Shown: one piece after another, positions 1 to 9,023 of the stretch | Position numbering within the stretch: position 1 is the stretch's first letter | Layout: every line of letters starts with the position of its first letter | NCBI GenBank assembly: GCA_964542055.1 | Contig: CAZITB010000008.1 | Coordinates: 1-38,336 of the forward strand | Reading direction: 5' to 3' | Length of the DNA stretch: 38,336 bases | Source of the DNA: CAZITB01 sp964542055 | Lineage (GTDB): Bacteria; Planctomycetota; Phycisphaerae; Sedimentisphaerales; CAMDDF01 | Position numbers and translations under genes: made by a program | The notes under the pieces: model-generated | Database searches by the model: none | What the model was told of the DNA's origin: nothing | What the model saw: the letters and a program-made list of their open reading frames with translations, nothing else

Positions 1-222
1 TTAGCGGTTGGTCTAAGTGTATCCCTGGCAAAGGCTTGCAGCTAACAGCCGCTGTTGGAAAGCCTGTAAAAACTTGCCTGCAAGTAACAATGTGGATAAC
101 CAGCCCGCCGCCAGTGTGTGATTTTCAGTACTGTCCTGTGAGTTTATGGGTAAAAACTATCAACCGTTTAACAGCTTTTCCACAAAAGACCTAACAGGAA
201 TTTTCAAGAAAAATTAATATTT
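1..222. other. gene-free region with DnaA boxes and palindromes (candidate origin)
   Basis: No plausible ORF is seen. It holds a perfect DnaA box (TTATCCACA, minus strand, 91-99), a second box fitting TTWTNCACA (TTTTCCACA, plus, 176-184), a near-perfect 14-bp palindrome at 72-85 (arms ACTTGC/GCAAGT), a two-part hairpin at 32-65 (AGGCTT/AAGCCT outside, AACAG/CTGTT inside) and an AT-rich patch near 205-230. These are ingredients of a replication origin, but the region is cut by the window edge and only two boxes are visible. It also lies downstream of the helicase gene, so it could simply be a 3' flank. Confidence 0.35.
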
Positions 223-2199
223 TCAATCTTTGCAATGGATTACTTCGCATTTGGGGATTGCGTTTAAAAATAATTTGCCATAGGGCTTGGTCATTACCCG
301 GCTGTCGAGGATCGCGATTATCCCCGAATCGCTGTGTGAACGGATCAGCCTGCCGAAGCCCTGCTTGAACTTGATAACCGCCTCGGGCAGTTGATACTGG
401 TAAAAGGGGTTGCCGCCATTGGCACGTATCTGCTCGATCTTGCCCTCGATAAGCGGATGATTAGGCACCGCAAATGGCAGCTTGGTAATTATTACGTTAC
501 TAAGCGAAGTACCCGGCACGTCAACCCCCTGCCAGAAACTGGCAGTGCCGAAAAGAACGCTGTTGGTGTCCTCTTTGAACATCCGCAATAGCGTTGTCCG
601 GTCAAAATTAGAGCCCTGCTGCAACAGCGTCATATCATGCTCGGCCATCCAGTGAGACATCAAATCCGCCGTCTTTCGCAGCATCTGATAGCTGGTAAAG
701 AGCACAAACGCTTTGCCGCCGGTCATCTCCAGATACTTTTTTAGCTTTTCGACCGCCAATTTCACAAAATTCACAGAATTGGGCTCGGGCATACCTGTTT
801 CTATATACAACTTGACCTGTTTTGCATAATCGAACGGCGAGCCAAGCATAAGAGCCGTATGTTCACCCAGTCCGATCCGCGAAGCGAGAAAGTCGAACCC
901 CGCCGGCTGACCATCACTGGCCGGGCCGCAGCTAAGGGTCGCACTTGTCAAAATCACCGACTGATACCTGTCAAAAAGCGACTCCTTGATGTCCTTGGCC
1001 GCGTTTACCGGTGCGCTTTTTAACCGGGCAAACTTCCGCTTGCCAGAAGTCTCCACCCAGTAAACATGCTCAGCGACCGATTGATTCAAAAAAGCCCGAA
1101 TCTGAGCCTCAATTTCCCGAAGCCGGTCAACAACCGACTGCAGCTCAAAAATATCATCTTCCTCATCCGAATTTTTGATCAGACCATTCAATCTGGCCCG
1201 CAAATCCTTTATTGACGGCGTAATATTGTCATCAACGAAATTGGCAGGGCACTTGCTCGCGCCGCCGCCGTTTACATTATCAAGCCAGGCATCGACCTGT
1301 CTGAAAAAAAGCTTCGTATCAGCCACGCAATTTTTAATATCGCGAACGATCTCCTCCTGGGAAATATCTATCAGCCCGCGTTTGGTATTTGGATTGTGAA
1401 GGCGGTTAAAAGTAAAATTCAAACCGTAGCTGGAAATATCGATCCCGAAATGCTCCTCCGCGACCGATTCGATATTGTGCGCTTCATCGAGTATCACGAA
1501 TTGGTACTCGGGCAAAACCCCCATTGGCGATTTGCCTTTTAAGACAAGGTCGCTAAACAACAGCGAATGATTTGCCACGATAATATCCGACTTATCCAGC
1601 TGCCTGCGAGCCCGCCAGTAAAAACATTTGGCATAATGGCTGCACTTTCTGCCCTTGCAGTTACCGTGTTCGCTTTGGACCATATCCCAGACCTGCGATG
1701 GCGGCACAAAATCTAGATCGCTCAAACTGCCGTTTTTCGTCTCAGCGGCCCATTTGCTAAGCTGTCGCAAGTTCTGAGTTACCTCGTCAAAAAGCCCTGC
1801 CTGTTTTGAAAATGCATGTTCCAGCCGCCGCTTACAAAGATAATTACCACGCCCTTTCGCCAGCGACGCCGTAAAATCAAACCCTAGATACTCGGCAAGA
1901 AACGGTATATCCTTATTTATCAATTGCTCCTGCAAATTGATCGTATAAGTGCTGATCAGCACCTTGCCGTTTTGGCCTACGATCTGCTTTATTGCAGGAA
2001 TAAGATATGCAAAGCTTTTGCCGACCCCCGTTCCCGCCTCGACCGCCAGATGATATTTCTTCCCCAAAGCCGCATCGACCGCGCGTGCCATCTCGACCTG
2101 CTGGGGGCGGGATTCATAGCTTTCAAACGCCTCTGCCAACGGTCCGCTGTCGCTGAGGATATGCGAAACATCTATTGGTTGTTTATCGAAGTAGATCAC
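223..2199 (-). CDS. dinG: DinG/XPD-family ATP-dependent DNA helicase
   Basis: Superfamily 2 helicase, 658 aa, of the DinG/YoaA iron-sulfur group that unwinds DNA 5' to 3' during repair and at R-loops or forks. Walker A is GTGVGKS at residues 56-62 and the DEAH box is at 238-241. Four cysteines between them (C122, C181, C186, C192) are placed like the 4Fe-4S ligands of XPD/DinG. A motif VI segment, QGFGRLIRS, lies near residue 612. The start ATG overlaps the stop of the upstream TPR gene (ATGA), which implies translational coupling as the last gene of the ispA-dxs-nadK run. Family assignment is firm; the exact subfamily (DinG or YoaA) is inferred. Confidence 0.9.
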   Translation of the reverse strand: MIYFDKQPIDVSHILSDSGPLAEAFESYESRPQQVEMARAVDAALGKKYHLAVEAGTGVGKSFAYLIPAIKQIVGQNGKVLISTYTINLQEQLINKDIPFLAEYLGFDFTASLAKGRGNYLCKRRLEHAFSKQAGLFDEVTQNLRQLSKWAAETKNGSLSDLDFVPPSQVWDMVQSEHGNCKGRKCSHYAKCFYWRARRQLDKSDIIVANHSLLFSDLVLKGKSPMGVLPEYQFVILDEAHNIESVAEEHFGIDISSYGLNFTFNRLHNPNTKRGLIDISQEEIVRDIKNCVADTKLFFRQVDAWLDNVNGGGASKCPANFVDDNITPSIKDLRARLNGLIKNSDEEDDIFELQSVVDRLREIEAQIRAFLNQSVAEHVYWVETSGKRKFARLKSAPVNAAKDIKESLFDRYQSVILTSATLSCGPASDGQPAGFDFLASRIGLGEHTALMLGSPFDYAKQVKLYIETGMPEPNSVNFVKLAVEKLKKYLEMTGGKAFVLFTSYQMLRKTADLMSHWMAEHDMTLLQQGSNFDRTTLLRMFKEDTNSVLFGTASFWQGVDVPGTSLSNVIITKLPFAVPNHPLIEGKIEQIRANGGNPFYQYQLPEAVIKFKQGFGRLIRSHSDSGIIAILDSRVMTKPYGKLFLNAIPKCEVIHCKD

Positions 2200-3707
2200 T
2201 GTTTTTGCATTATCGCCTTTTTTAGCACCTCAACCGCCCGGTCATCAGGCAGCTTTTCGGCGGTATCTTGTATTGCCTCTTTCGCTCTTGCGACCCGGCC
2301 GGTATTGAGATAAATATAAGCCTTAAGAAAATTCAGTTGGGGAGAATCCGACTGAATCTGCAGCTCAACAAGCTCAGCGATCCTCGAATCGAAAAGATCG
2401 TCATCGCCGATCATCTTCTTTATGTCGATTTCAAAAGCCGGCAGCTGCCCGAAAATCCTAAGCGCGATACTCAAATAATACGAGCTTGACATATATTCGC
2501 CCGCCGCGAACAGCGCAATGCATCGACCGGCATACGGCAACGGATTTTTGTCCTGATACGCCGAAGCTATCGAATATGCATCAGCTGCCTTGTAGTACAT
2601 TCCTTTGTCCATCAGTTCTTCGGCCTCGGACATATATCTGTTAAAGCTGTCATCGCCCGGAATCGCCAAAGTGTCATATTTGTCCGGAAATTCTTCCTCG
2701 GCTTCCTCTGCCTGTTCGGCTGTCTCGCCCTGTCTTTGAGGCGGACGACGCTTTGCCAAAAGTCCCTCGATCGTCTCCTGCTGTCGCTGTTTTTCCTGCT
2801 GCCGTTCAAGCTCTTCCTGCTGGGCCAGCTCTTTTTGCTGCTCTCGGCGATCGGTAACTCTTTCCTCAAATTCCATCTGGAGAGATTCCATCATCTGCTC
2901 ATAAACACCTGGCTTTTTCTGTCTCAAATCATCTTCTTTCTGGTCTGGCACTGTAGGTCTTGTCCGAGTTTCCTCAACCAAATCCTGCTGCTGCCCGGGT
3001 TCAGTCAAAAGCGGAGAAAGCAACGAGGCCTGCCGCGGCTTCGAATCAGAAATCGCCTCATTTAGAACCCGCGATTCATCACGCCGTTCTAAAGTTTCGG
3101 GATCGACATCCCCTGGCAGCATTTGATCCTGGTCCATATATCTCTGCAAGCCCATCCTCACATCATACATATCACGGGTCATTGGCCGTTTGGTCAGCTG
3201 ACCGGCATCAGCCTCGTACGTGGTCATCAAATCAAGCCGTTCAAGCTGTGCCTGATCGATCGTCGACTGGTTCATAAGCGTATTTAGTCCATAATCTCGA
3301 TCATCGACACCTGCCGGATTTGTCTGCTGAGTAGAAGTTACCGAACGGCTTGGCAGATAATACCTTTCGGGCTGCTGCTGATCGATAATCGACGGCACTG
3401 AAGCGGCTCGCCTGTAAAAATCAAAAAGATCCGATGTGCCCTGTTGGCCGCGAAATTCATACGCCGAACCGTAAGGCACAAACCNNNNNNNNNNATACTT
3501 ATTGCCTTTTACATTGCCGGTTATTATATCGTTTCCCAGCTGATACTGGCCCTGTCCGTAAGGATCCTGAGAAGTGACGCCTGTGTTCTGGTATCGGTTA
3601 CGACTGCTTGTCGGAACACCCGGATTGCCTACCGGCGCAAAACAGACATAGCCAAAACTCAAAACCACCGTCAAAAATACAACCGTATGTATCAGATTTT
3701 TATTCAT
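2196..3707 (-). CDS. secreted TPR-like protein with charged coiled coil (gap inside)
   Basis: A 503-codon ORF whose function I do not recognise. An N-terminal signal sequence or anchor (residues about 6-24, hydrophobic VVFLTVVLSFGYV) is followed by a low-complexity Gln/Tyr/Pro-rich segment, a Glu/Gln/Arg-rich stretch (about 255-345) that should form a long coiled coil, and a C-terminal part (about 365-500) with helical repeats of TPR character (AEELMDKGMYYKAADAYSIA, then ARAKEAIQDTAEKLP). It is probably a periplasmic or envelope scaffold. A 10-N gap (3485-3494) falls in the N-terminal region. It lies 16 nt after nadK and overlaps the helicase start by 4 nt, so it sits in the same transcript. 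Orthologues may exist only in related planctomycetes. Confidence 0.7.
   Translation of the reverse strand: MNKNLIHTVVFLTVVLSFGYVCFAPVGNPGVPTSSRNRYQNTGVTSQDPYGQGQYQLGNDIITGNVKGNKYXXXXFVPYGSAYEFRGQQGTSDLFDFYRRAASVPSIIDQQQPERYYLPSRSVTSTQQTNPAGVDDRDYGLNTLMNQSTIDQAQLERLDLMTTYEADAGQLTKRPMTRDMYDVRMGLQRYMDQDQMLPGDVDPETLERRDESRVLNEAISDSKPRQASLLSPLLTEPGQQQDLVEETRTRPTVPDQKEDDLRQKKPGVYEQMMESLQMEFEERVTDRREQQKELAQQEELERQQEKQRQQETIEGLLAKRRPPQRQGETAEQAEEAEEEFPDKYDTLAIPGDDSFNRYMSEAEELMDKGMYYKAADAYSIASAYQDKNPLPYAGRCIALFAAGEYMSSSYYLSIALRIFGQLPAFEIDIKKMIGDDDLFDSRIAELVELQIQSDSPQLNFLKAYIYLNTGRVARAKEAIQDTAEKLPDDRAVEVLKKAIMQKQ
3485..3494. other. assembly gap of 10 N inside the TPR-like gene
   Basis: Ten undetermined bases. 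The same reading frame is open on both sides, so the true gap length should be 1 modulo 3 (10 fits). The flanks (ending aaacc, beginning atact) share no terminal overlap, unlike the other gap in this window. Confidence 0.95.
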
Positions 3708-3723
3708 ATCAAGTCCACTTTAA

Positions 3724-4593
3724 TTATTGATTATTGCCATTATTACTATACTTCGGAATGCCAGCCCAGTTCAGTTTTGACGCAAGAGTATCCCACTGCG
3801 TCCTCCTGGGATTATTTACAATGAAAAAACCATGGGTGTGTTTTTCTATTATTATTGTATCATCAATCGTCAGGTTGTGTGTTATATTTCCGTCAAGGGT
3901 CAAAGATGTCCCCTCGTTTACCCGCCTGGGATGAATAGAAACGCTGTTGTTGGAATTTATAACGATCGGCCTGAAGCTCAGCGAATGCGGGCATATCGGG
4001 GTGATAACTATCGCTGAAAGGTCCGCCGCCAGTATCGGCCCGCCCGCTGAAAGATTATAAGCCGTCGAACCGGTCGGCGTACCCACCAGCAACCCATCAC
4101 TTACACAGCTAGCCAGATCGTCATTGCCGACAGTGATTTTCAGGTCTATCATCTTATGCGGAAAGCCTGCGTTAATTGCCACTTCATTTATCGCGTTGGA
4201 ATCGAAAACAACCTGCCCATCCCGCTTGATAACACAGCTAAGAATTATCCGCTCTTCCACAAGCGAGCGGTCTTTGGTGATCATTTCGAACATCTCCTCG
4301 AGCTCATCTTCCTTGAACTCAGCCAGAAAACCCAGCTTGCCGACATTTACCCCGATAACCGGAACCGAAGCCCGGCTAAGGTGCCGAGCCGCCGATAGTA
4401 TTGTGCCGTCACCGCCGAACGCGATGGCAAAATCGGCATGCTTCAAAACGTCCATGCACGTCTTCTGGTAACAGAAATTGCCAATCACATCAACCTTGTT
4501 CTGGGCAAAGCCGACAAACCTATCGATCGCCCGAACAGCGGTTTTCCTCTGCGGATCGCCGAAGATAACAATTTTTACCTTTTTATCTGCCAT
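3724..4593 (-). CDS. nadK: NAD kinase
   Basis: ATP- or polyphosphate-dependent NAD kinase, making NADP from NAD in the cytoplasm; 289 aa, normal for the family. The signature GGDGT is at residues 60-64, followed by the NAxNE-type motif (SNAINEVAI) and the glycine-rich substrate loop GTPTGSTAYNLSAGGP. The start ATG is one base after the dxs stop, so the two are translationally coupled. NADPH is consumed by the DXR and IspH steps downstream of Dxs, which may explain the pairing, though that link is inference. Confidence 0.95.
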   Translation of the reverse strand: MADKKVKIVIFGDPQRKTAVRAIDRFVGFAQNKVDVIGNFCYQKTCMDVLKHADFAIAFGGDGTILSAARHLSRASVPVIGVNVGKLGFLAEFKEDELEEMFEMITKDRSLVEERIILSCVIKRDGQVVFDSNAINEVAINAGFPHKMIDLKITVGNDDLASCVSDGLLVGTPTGSTAYNLSAGGPILAADLSAIVITPICPHSLSFRPIVINSNNSVSIHPRRVNEGTSLTLDGNITHNLTIDDTIIIEKHTHGFFIVNNPRRTQWDTLASKLNWAGIPKYSNNGNNQ

Positions 4594-4594
4594 T

Positions 4595-6475
4595 TCATTT
4601 CTGCAATTTTCTTACGCATTCAACTATCGCATTGGTCGAAATATTTGCCATTTCCATCTGAACCGAACGCGAAGCAACCTCGACAAATTCATCGCCTGCC
4701 GCCAGGGACCTGACTTTGCAGGTCGAAATCTCATTTTGCATGCACGCCTCCAGCACGCCAGAACCGAACCCGCCAGCCAGGCAGTTATCCTCAACGGTAA
4801 CTATATTTTTACCCTCTCTTGCAAGCTCAAGTATATGCCCGTCAAGCGGCTTGGCGAACCGAGCATTATATACATCGGCATCTATCCCGTGGCCGCTTAA
4901 AACATCCGCCGCTTCACAAGCTTGCCTGAGCACACTTCCGTAAGCGACGATTACTGTATTTGCCTGGTTTTTCCTGGCATAAACGCCTTTGCCGGTTTCA
5001 AACGGCTCGCTTAAAGTTTCGGGGCTATCAGCGGTTTTCCAAACGGAATCACGCGGGTAACGAATCGCCAATGGCCCCTTGCACGTAAGCGCATAATTCA
5101 TTGCCGAATAAACCTCCGCTTCATTGGCAGGCGAAAGCATCGTCAGATTCGGCAGATTCCGCAGAAAACTTATATCCAGCGTGCCGTGATGTGTCGGCCC
5201 GTCCGAACCGACAAAGCCCGCCCGGTCGATACAGAATATCACCGGTAGATTCTGCAAACACGCTTCCTGGAATATCTCATCATATGCCCGCTGCAAAAAC
5301 GTCGAATAAATACACACAAACGGCTTCAAACCCTGCTTGGCCATGCCTGCAGCGATATCAACTGCCACCGATTCAGCTATGCCGATATCGAAACACCGTT
5401 TGGGAAATGCTTCGCGGAATTTTACCACGCCTGTGCCATCGGGCATCGCTGCCGTTATTGCCACAACCTTATCGTCTTTTTTGCCCGCTTCCAGAAGGGC
5501 GTCTGCGAAAACATCCGTAAACGCAGGCCGCTTGTCTTTCAAGCCGTTGATCGCTTCGCCGTTGATCTCGAAAGGCCCCGTCGAATGGAACGTTTTCGGA
5601 TCGGAATCGGCAGGCGTAAAGCCCTTGCCCTTCCTTGTATAAATATGCAATATCGCCGGCCGGTCCAGGTCTTTTACCGCCTTGAACAGCTCAATCAGCG
5701 TCGGGATATCGTGCCCATCAACCGGTCCGAAATACGTAATGTTCATACTTTCAAACAGCTGGCTGGCCGATATTGCCATACGCAGTGTCTTTTTGAACCG
5801 CTCTATCGCGCCTTCGACACGTTTGCCAAGAAGCGGGATATGCTCTAGCAGGTTATTGGCGGTCTTTCGCATATCTTCATAAGTATGGCTAAGCCTGATC
5901 CTCGAAAGATACGTCGCAAACGAACCCTGTGTAACATCAATCGCCATTGAATTGTCGTTCAAAACTATAAGCATCTGCCGCTTGAGATCGCCGAGATTAT
6001 TAAGCGCCTCGAACGACAAGCCGTTGACAATACTTGCATCGCCGACAAGCGAGACGATCTTATCATTTTTGTTTTGCAGCTGGCTGCCCATCGCCATTCC
6101 AAGCGCCGTCGCTATCGAAGTTCCCGCATGTCCGACCGAAAACTGGTCATACGAACTTTCGGCAGGATTGGGGAAACCTGTTATGCCGTCCTGACAGCGG
6201 AGTTTTTTAAACTGCTCTCGTCTGCCGGTAATTATCTTATGAGTATAGCATTGATGGCCCACATCGAAGAGCAGTTTATCTTTGGCGAAATCAAAAACGT
6301 AATGCATCGCCAGCGTTGTCTCGACAACACCTAAATTGCTCGCCAGGTGCCCGCCGGTTTTACTGACCGTCTCTGTAATATAATGACGAATCTCCTGTGC
6401 CAGATCCTTTAACTGCTCATTATTTAAAAGGTGCAGGTCTTTGGGTGATTCAATTTTCTTCAAAAAATCAGACAT
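4595..6475 (-). CDS. dxs: 1-deoxy-D-xylulose-5-phosphate synthase (divergent motifs)
   Basis: Thiamine-diphosphate enzyme that condenses pyruvate and glyceraldehyde 3-phosphate, the first step of the MEP isoprenoid pathway; 626 aa, full length. Visible are the SNLGVVE segment, DVGHQCYTHK, the pocket histidine in TFHSTGPF (H297), the TPP-activating glutamate E368 and FVGSDGPTHHGTLD. Two motifs are unusual. The TPP/Mg motif GDG reads GDA (145-147), and the usual GIAEQHAV reads GIAESVAV (365-372). Its start abuts the ispA stop with no spacer. Domain order and length favour true Dxs, but a divergent Dxs-like transketolase cannot be excluded by eye. Confidence 0.87.
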   Translation of the reverse strand: MSDFLKKIESPKDLHLLNNEQLKDLAQEIRHYITETVSKTGGHLASNLGVVETTLAMHYVFDFAKDKLLFDVGHQCYTHKIITGRREQFKKLRCQDGITGFPNPAESSYDQFSVGHAGTSIATALGMAMGSQLQNKNDKIVSLVGDASIVNGLSFEALNNLGDLKRQMLIVLNDNSMAIDVTQGSFATYLSRIRLSHTYEDMRKTANNLLEHIPLLGKRVEGAIERFKKTLRMAISASQLFESMNITYFGPVDGHDIPTLIELFKAVKDLDRPAILHIYTRKGKGFTPADSDPKTFHSTGPFEINGEAINGLKDKRPAFTDVFADALLEAGKKDDKVVAITAAMPDGTGVVKFREAFPKRCFDIGIAESVAVDIAAGMAKQGLKPFVCIYSTFLQRAYDEIFQEACLQNLPVIFCIDRAGFVGSDGPTHHGTLDISFLRNLPNLTMLSPANEAEVYSAMNYALTCKGPLAIRYPRDSVWKTADSPETLSEPFETGKGVYARKNQANTVIVAYGSVLRQACEAADVLSGHGIDADVYNARFAKPLDGHILELAREGKNIVTVEDNCLAGGFGSGVLEACMQNEISTCKVRSLAAGDEFVEVASRSVQMEMANISTNAIVECVRKLQK

Positions 6476-7369
6476 TTAATTCTTCCGTTTGAGTAAATAA
6501 TTAACAAGATCCCTCAATATTTTGGCATCCGAACCAAAAACTTCCAGATTTTCGACCGCTTCCTCTGCCAGCATCCGCTCAGTCTTTTTTGCCTTTTCCA
6601 GCCCCATAAGAGCCGGATATGTCATTTTTCCCTGCTGGGCGTCTTTGCCTGTTGTCTTGCCCATGGCTTGGTCGGTTGCGCTTACATCCAGTATATCATC
6701 GGATATCTGAAAACAAAGTCCCAGCTTCAGCCCGAAATCTGATAATGCGCTTAGCTGCGCATCGCTCGCGCCGCCCGCCAGAGCCCCTAAAACCGCCGAT
6801 GCCTCAAACATCTTGGCAGTCTTATTTGTATGTATATATTCGAGCGTCTCAAAGTCCGGCGTTTGGTTTTCAGCTTGTATATCGGACATCTGGCCTGCAA
6901 CCATCCCAGCCGGTCCTGCCGCCTGTGTTAATGTCTGTATCATCTTTATAGCAGTAATTTCCGGCCGTACCAACGTCAAAACCTCAAATGTGTATGTCAA
7001 TAGTGAATCGCCCGCCAGAATCGCCGTAGCCTCATCGAAAGACTTATGGCTGCTTGGTTTACCGCGCCGCAGGTCATCATCGTCCATCGCCGGCAGATCG
7101 TCATGTATCAGCGAATAGCAGTGCACCATCTCCACCGCTGCCGCCCCAAGCCGGGCATTTTCGGTTACCTTACCCGAAACTATCTCGCAGCACCACAAAA
7201 CCAAAACCCCCCGCAGCCGTTTACCGCCATCGAGCAGTGAATACCGAACCGCCTCTAACAGCCGATCCTGAAAGCGGCAATTCTCCAGCGTCTCGACCAG
7301 GACATCCTCAACGGCGCGTGCCGATTCCAAAAGCCGGGATTTTATATCAATTTCAGGGCTTTTAAGCAT
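6476..7369 (-). CDS. ispA: polyprenyl (farnesyl/geranylgeranyl) diphosphate synthase
   Basis: Trans-prenyltransferase that condenses IPP with allylic diphosphates. The first aspartate-rich motif (DDLPAMDDDDLRRGKP) and second motif (QISDDILD) bind Mg-diphosphate. Length is about 297 aa, as in the IspA/IdsA group. I choose the ATG at 7369: AAGG lies 6 nt before it, whereas that AAGG directly abuts the alternative ATG at 7375 and cannot serve it. The gene leads the minus-strand run and is followed without a gap by dxs, a common pairing in bacteria. Product chain length cannot be read with confidence from sequence alone. Confidence 0.92.
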   Translation of the reverse strand: MLKSPEIDIKSRLLESARAVEDVLVETLENCRFQDRLLEAVRYSLLDGGKRLRGVLVLWCCEIVSGKVTENARLGAAAVEMVHCYSLIHDDLPAMDDDDLRRGKPSSHKSFDEATAILAGDSLLTYTFEVLTLVRPEITAIKMIQTLTQAAGPAGMVAGQMSDIQAENQTPDFETLEYIHTNKTAKMFEASAVLGALAGGASDAQLSALSDFGLKLGLCFQISDDILDVSATDQAMGKTTGKDAQQGKMTYPALMGLEKAKKTERMLAEEAVENLEVFGSDAKILRDLVNYLLKRKN

Positions 7370-7392
7370 TTCCATCCTTAAAAATTAAGGTT

Positions 7393-7421
7393 TTGACTCA
7401 AACACTAACCAATACTATATT
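7393..7421 (+). promoter_or_regulatory. sigma-70-type promoter for miaA
   Basis: TTGACT (7393-7398), a 17-nt spacer, then TATATT (7416-7421). It lies about 75 nt before the miaA start in the divergent ispA/miaA gap. Confidence 0.5.
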
Positions 7422-7496
7422 ATAGCCTGAAATATTACAAATTAAATAAAAATTTCGGACACCGCCGATCGCCGGCACGTTAAGGAAAACACATAA

Positions 7497-8414
7497 ATGG
7501 CTCAAAAGAAAATACTTGTAATAGGAGTTACAGCGTCGGGAAAAAGCCGACTGGCATTCGAGCTTGCCAAACGCCTCCGAACCGACATCATAAGTGTAGA
7601 TTCAATGAAGGTTTATCGCAAAATGGATATCGGCACCGCAAAACCGTCTCCACAGCGAAAAACCGAGGTAAATTACCGTCTTATCGATGTCGTAGAGCCA
7701 AGTGAATCTTTCAGCGTCGATAAATATCTCCAGATTGCCAACGCAGCCATTGCCGATATCCAGTCGCAAAACAAGCCCGTCCTCGCCGCCGGCGGTACCG
7801 CAATGTATATAAAAGCACTTTTGCACGGCCTTTTCGAGGGCCCCGGCACCGATTACACCATCCGCGAAAGACTCAAACAGCGGATAAAAACCGATGGTTC
7901 AGTACAGTTGCACAAACAGCTCAATTACGTCGATCCCACATCGGCACAGCGGATACATCCCAACGATGAAAAACGCCTCATCCGCGCACTGGAAGTTTTT
8001 GAGCTGACCGGCAAGCCAATTTCCAGCTTCCAAAGCCAGTTCGACACCCCAATGCCCGAAGATTGGACGGTCATCGGCATCCGCCGCGACAAGGAAATAG
8101 AATCCAAACGGATAAACGCCCGGGTGAAAAAGATGATCGATGATGGGCTTGTCGATGAAGTAAAAGATTTGCTTGCCCAGGAAAAACCGCTAAGCGAACA
8201 GGCTGCCTGCGCAATCGGCTATGCCGAGATAATCCGACACTTAAACGGTGAAATTGAACTTCAAGACGCTATTGAGCAGATAAAAATAAACACCCGTAAA
8301 CTAGCCAAGGCCCAGCGGACATGGTTCAAACGCTTCGAAAACGTAAACTGGTTCGACACAACCGAAGAAACCGACATTGACAAACTAACCGAAAACATTT
8401 TGAAGATTTTGTAA
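7497..8414 (+). CDS. miaA: tRNA dimethylallyltransferase
   Basis: Transfers a dimethylallyl group from DMAPP to N6 of A37 in tRNAs reading UNN codons. The 305-aa protein has the P-loop GVTASGKS near the N terminus (usually GPTASGKT), the catalytic-Asp segment DSMKVYRKMDIGTAKP, and the C-terminal RTWFKRF segment. The gene diverges from ispA/dxs, which make the same prenyl pool; that is metabolic context, not proof of coregulation. A good promoter precedes it. It stands alone on its strand and is followed by two small hairpins. Confidence 0.95.
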   Translation: MAQKKILVIGVTASGKSRLAFELAKRLRTDIISVDSMKVYRKMDIGTAKPSPQRKTEVNYRLIDVVEPSESFSVDKYLQIANAAIADIQSQNKPVLAAGGTAMYIKALLHGLFEGPGTDYTIRERLKQRIKTDGSVQLHKQLNYVDPTSAQRIHPNDEKRLIRALEVFELTGKPISSFQSQFDTPMPEDWTVIGIRRDKEIESKRINARVKKMIDDGLVDEVKDLLAQEKPLSEQAACAIGYAEIIRHLNGEIELQDAIEQIKINTRKLAKAQRTWFKRFENVNWFDTTEETDIDKLTENILKIL

Positions 8415-8416
8415 CA

Positions 8417-8466
8417 GCTCCAAAGGAGCGGAATATTTCAGCGCGTTCCCCAAGCCCTGAAAGGGC
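8417..8466. repeat. two short palindromic hairpins (REP-like)
   Basis: Hairpin 1 at 8417-8429 (GCTCC-AAA-GGAGC) and hairpin 2 at 8454-8466 (GCCCT-GAA-AGGGC) lie between the convergent miaA and DUF1622 genes. Neither has a T-tract directly after it, so intrinsic termination is not clear. The paired design resembles dispersed REP-type extragenic elements. Only one copy of the pair is seen in this window. Confidence 0.4.
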
Positions 8467-8533
8467 GATATAATTTCAATCAACTTCTAACCCAAAACCC
8501 CAAATCACCTATTGTTTTTAAATCGATCTAATA

Positions 8534-8923
8534 TCATAATGCCTCGCTTTTCTGCTGCCAGGGCCATTTTCCGGTCATTTCCAGCTCCAGTGTAAAGCTC
8601 AAAAACGTCCTTACTATTATAATAAGGGCCAAAACCCCAATACTGCCGTAACTGAAATCCACCGCAGCTGTTTTGATAATATCGGCGGCTACCAGTATTT
8701 CCAGCCCTAAAACCGTACCCTGTAAAATCCGATGGCGAAACGTTTTGACCACTACAGAATGCTTTTCCTTTTTGAAAAAATTGATCGCTGCATTTACAAT
8801 CGCGAACGTTATCACAAGCAGGATAAAACCAACCCCCACCGCCTCCAGAATATCGGTACTGATTCTTGCAAATTCTTTGACCATAATATTTACGATTGTA
8901 CAAATAATGCTGCCCTTGCCCAT
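8534..8923 (-). CDS. DUF1622 family membrane protein
   Basis: A 129-aa integral membrane protein with the DUF1622 hallmark stretch (GLEILVAADIIKT, then RTFLSFTLELEMTGKWPWQ). About three transmembrane helices are visible: near residues 25-45, the GLEILVAADI segment, and the LALIIIVRTFLSF segment. The biochemical role of the family is unknown to me. The start is uncertain: ATG at 8923 lacks a clear ribosome-binding site, and an in-frame ATG at 8884 (MVKEFARIS) would remove a weak N-terminal extension. It is transcribed divergently from the DUF4870 gene. Confidence 0.8.
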   Translation of the reverse strand: MGKGSIICTIVNIMVKEFARISTDILEAVGVGFILLVITFAIVNAAINFFKKEKHSVVVKTFRHRILQGTVLGLEILVAADIIKTAAVDFSYGSIGVLALIIIVRTFLSFTLELEMTGKWPWQQKSEAL

Positions 8924-8936
8924 ATAAGTAAAAAAC

Positions 8937-8965
8937 TTGCCAGTTAACAGTAAAATGCTTATAAT
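8937..8965 (+). promoter_or_regulatory. sigma-70-type promoter for the DUF4870 gene
   Basis: TTGCCA (8937-8942), a 17-nt spacer, and a perfect TATAAT (8960-8965). The ribosome-binding site GGAGG (9010-9014) precedes the ATG at 9024. Confidence 0.6.
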
Positions 8966-9023
8966 TAGATTTCAGGTTTTTTAATATACTAAAAGGTGAA
9001 AAAACAATTGGAGGTATATATTT

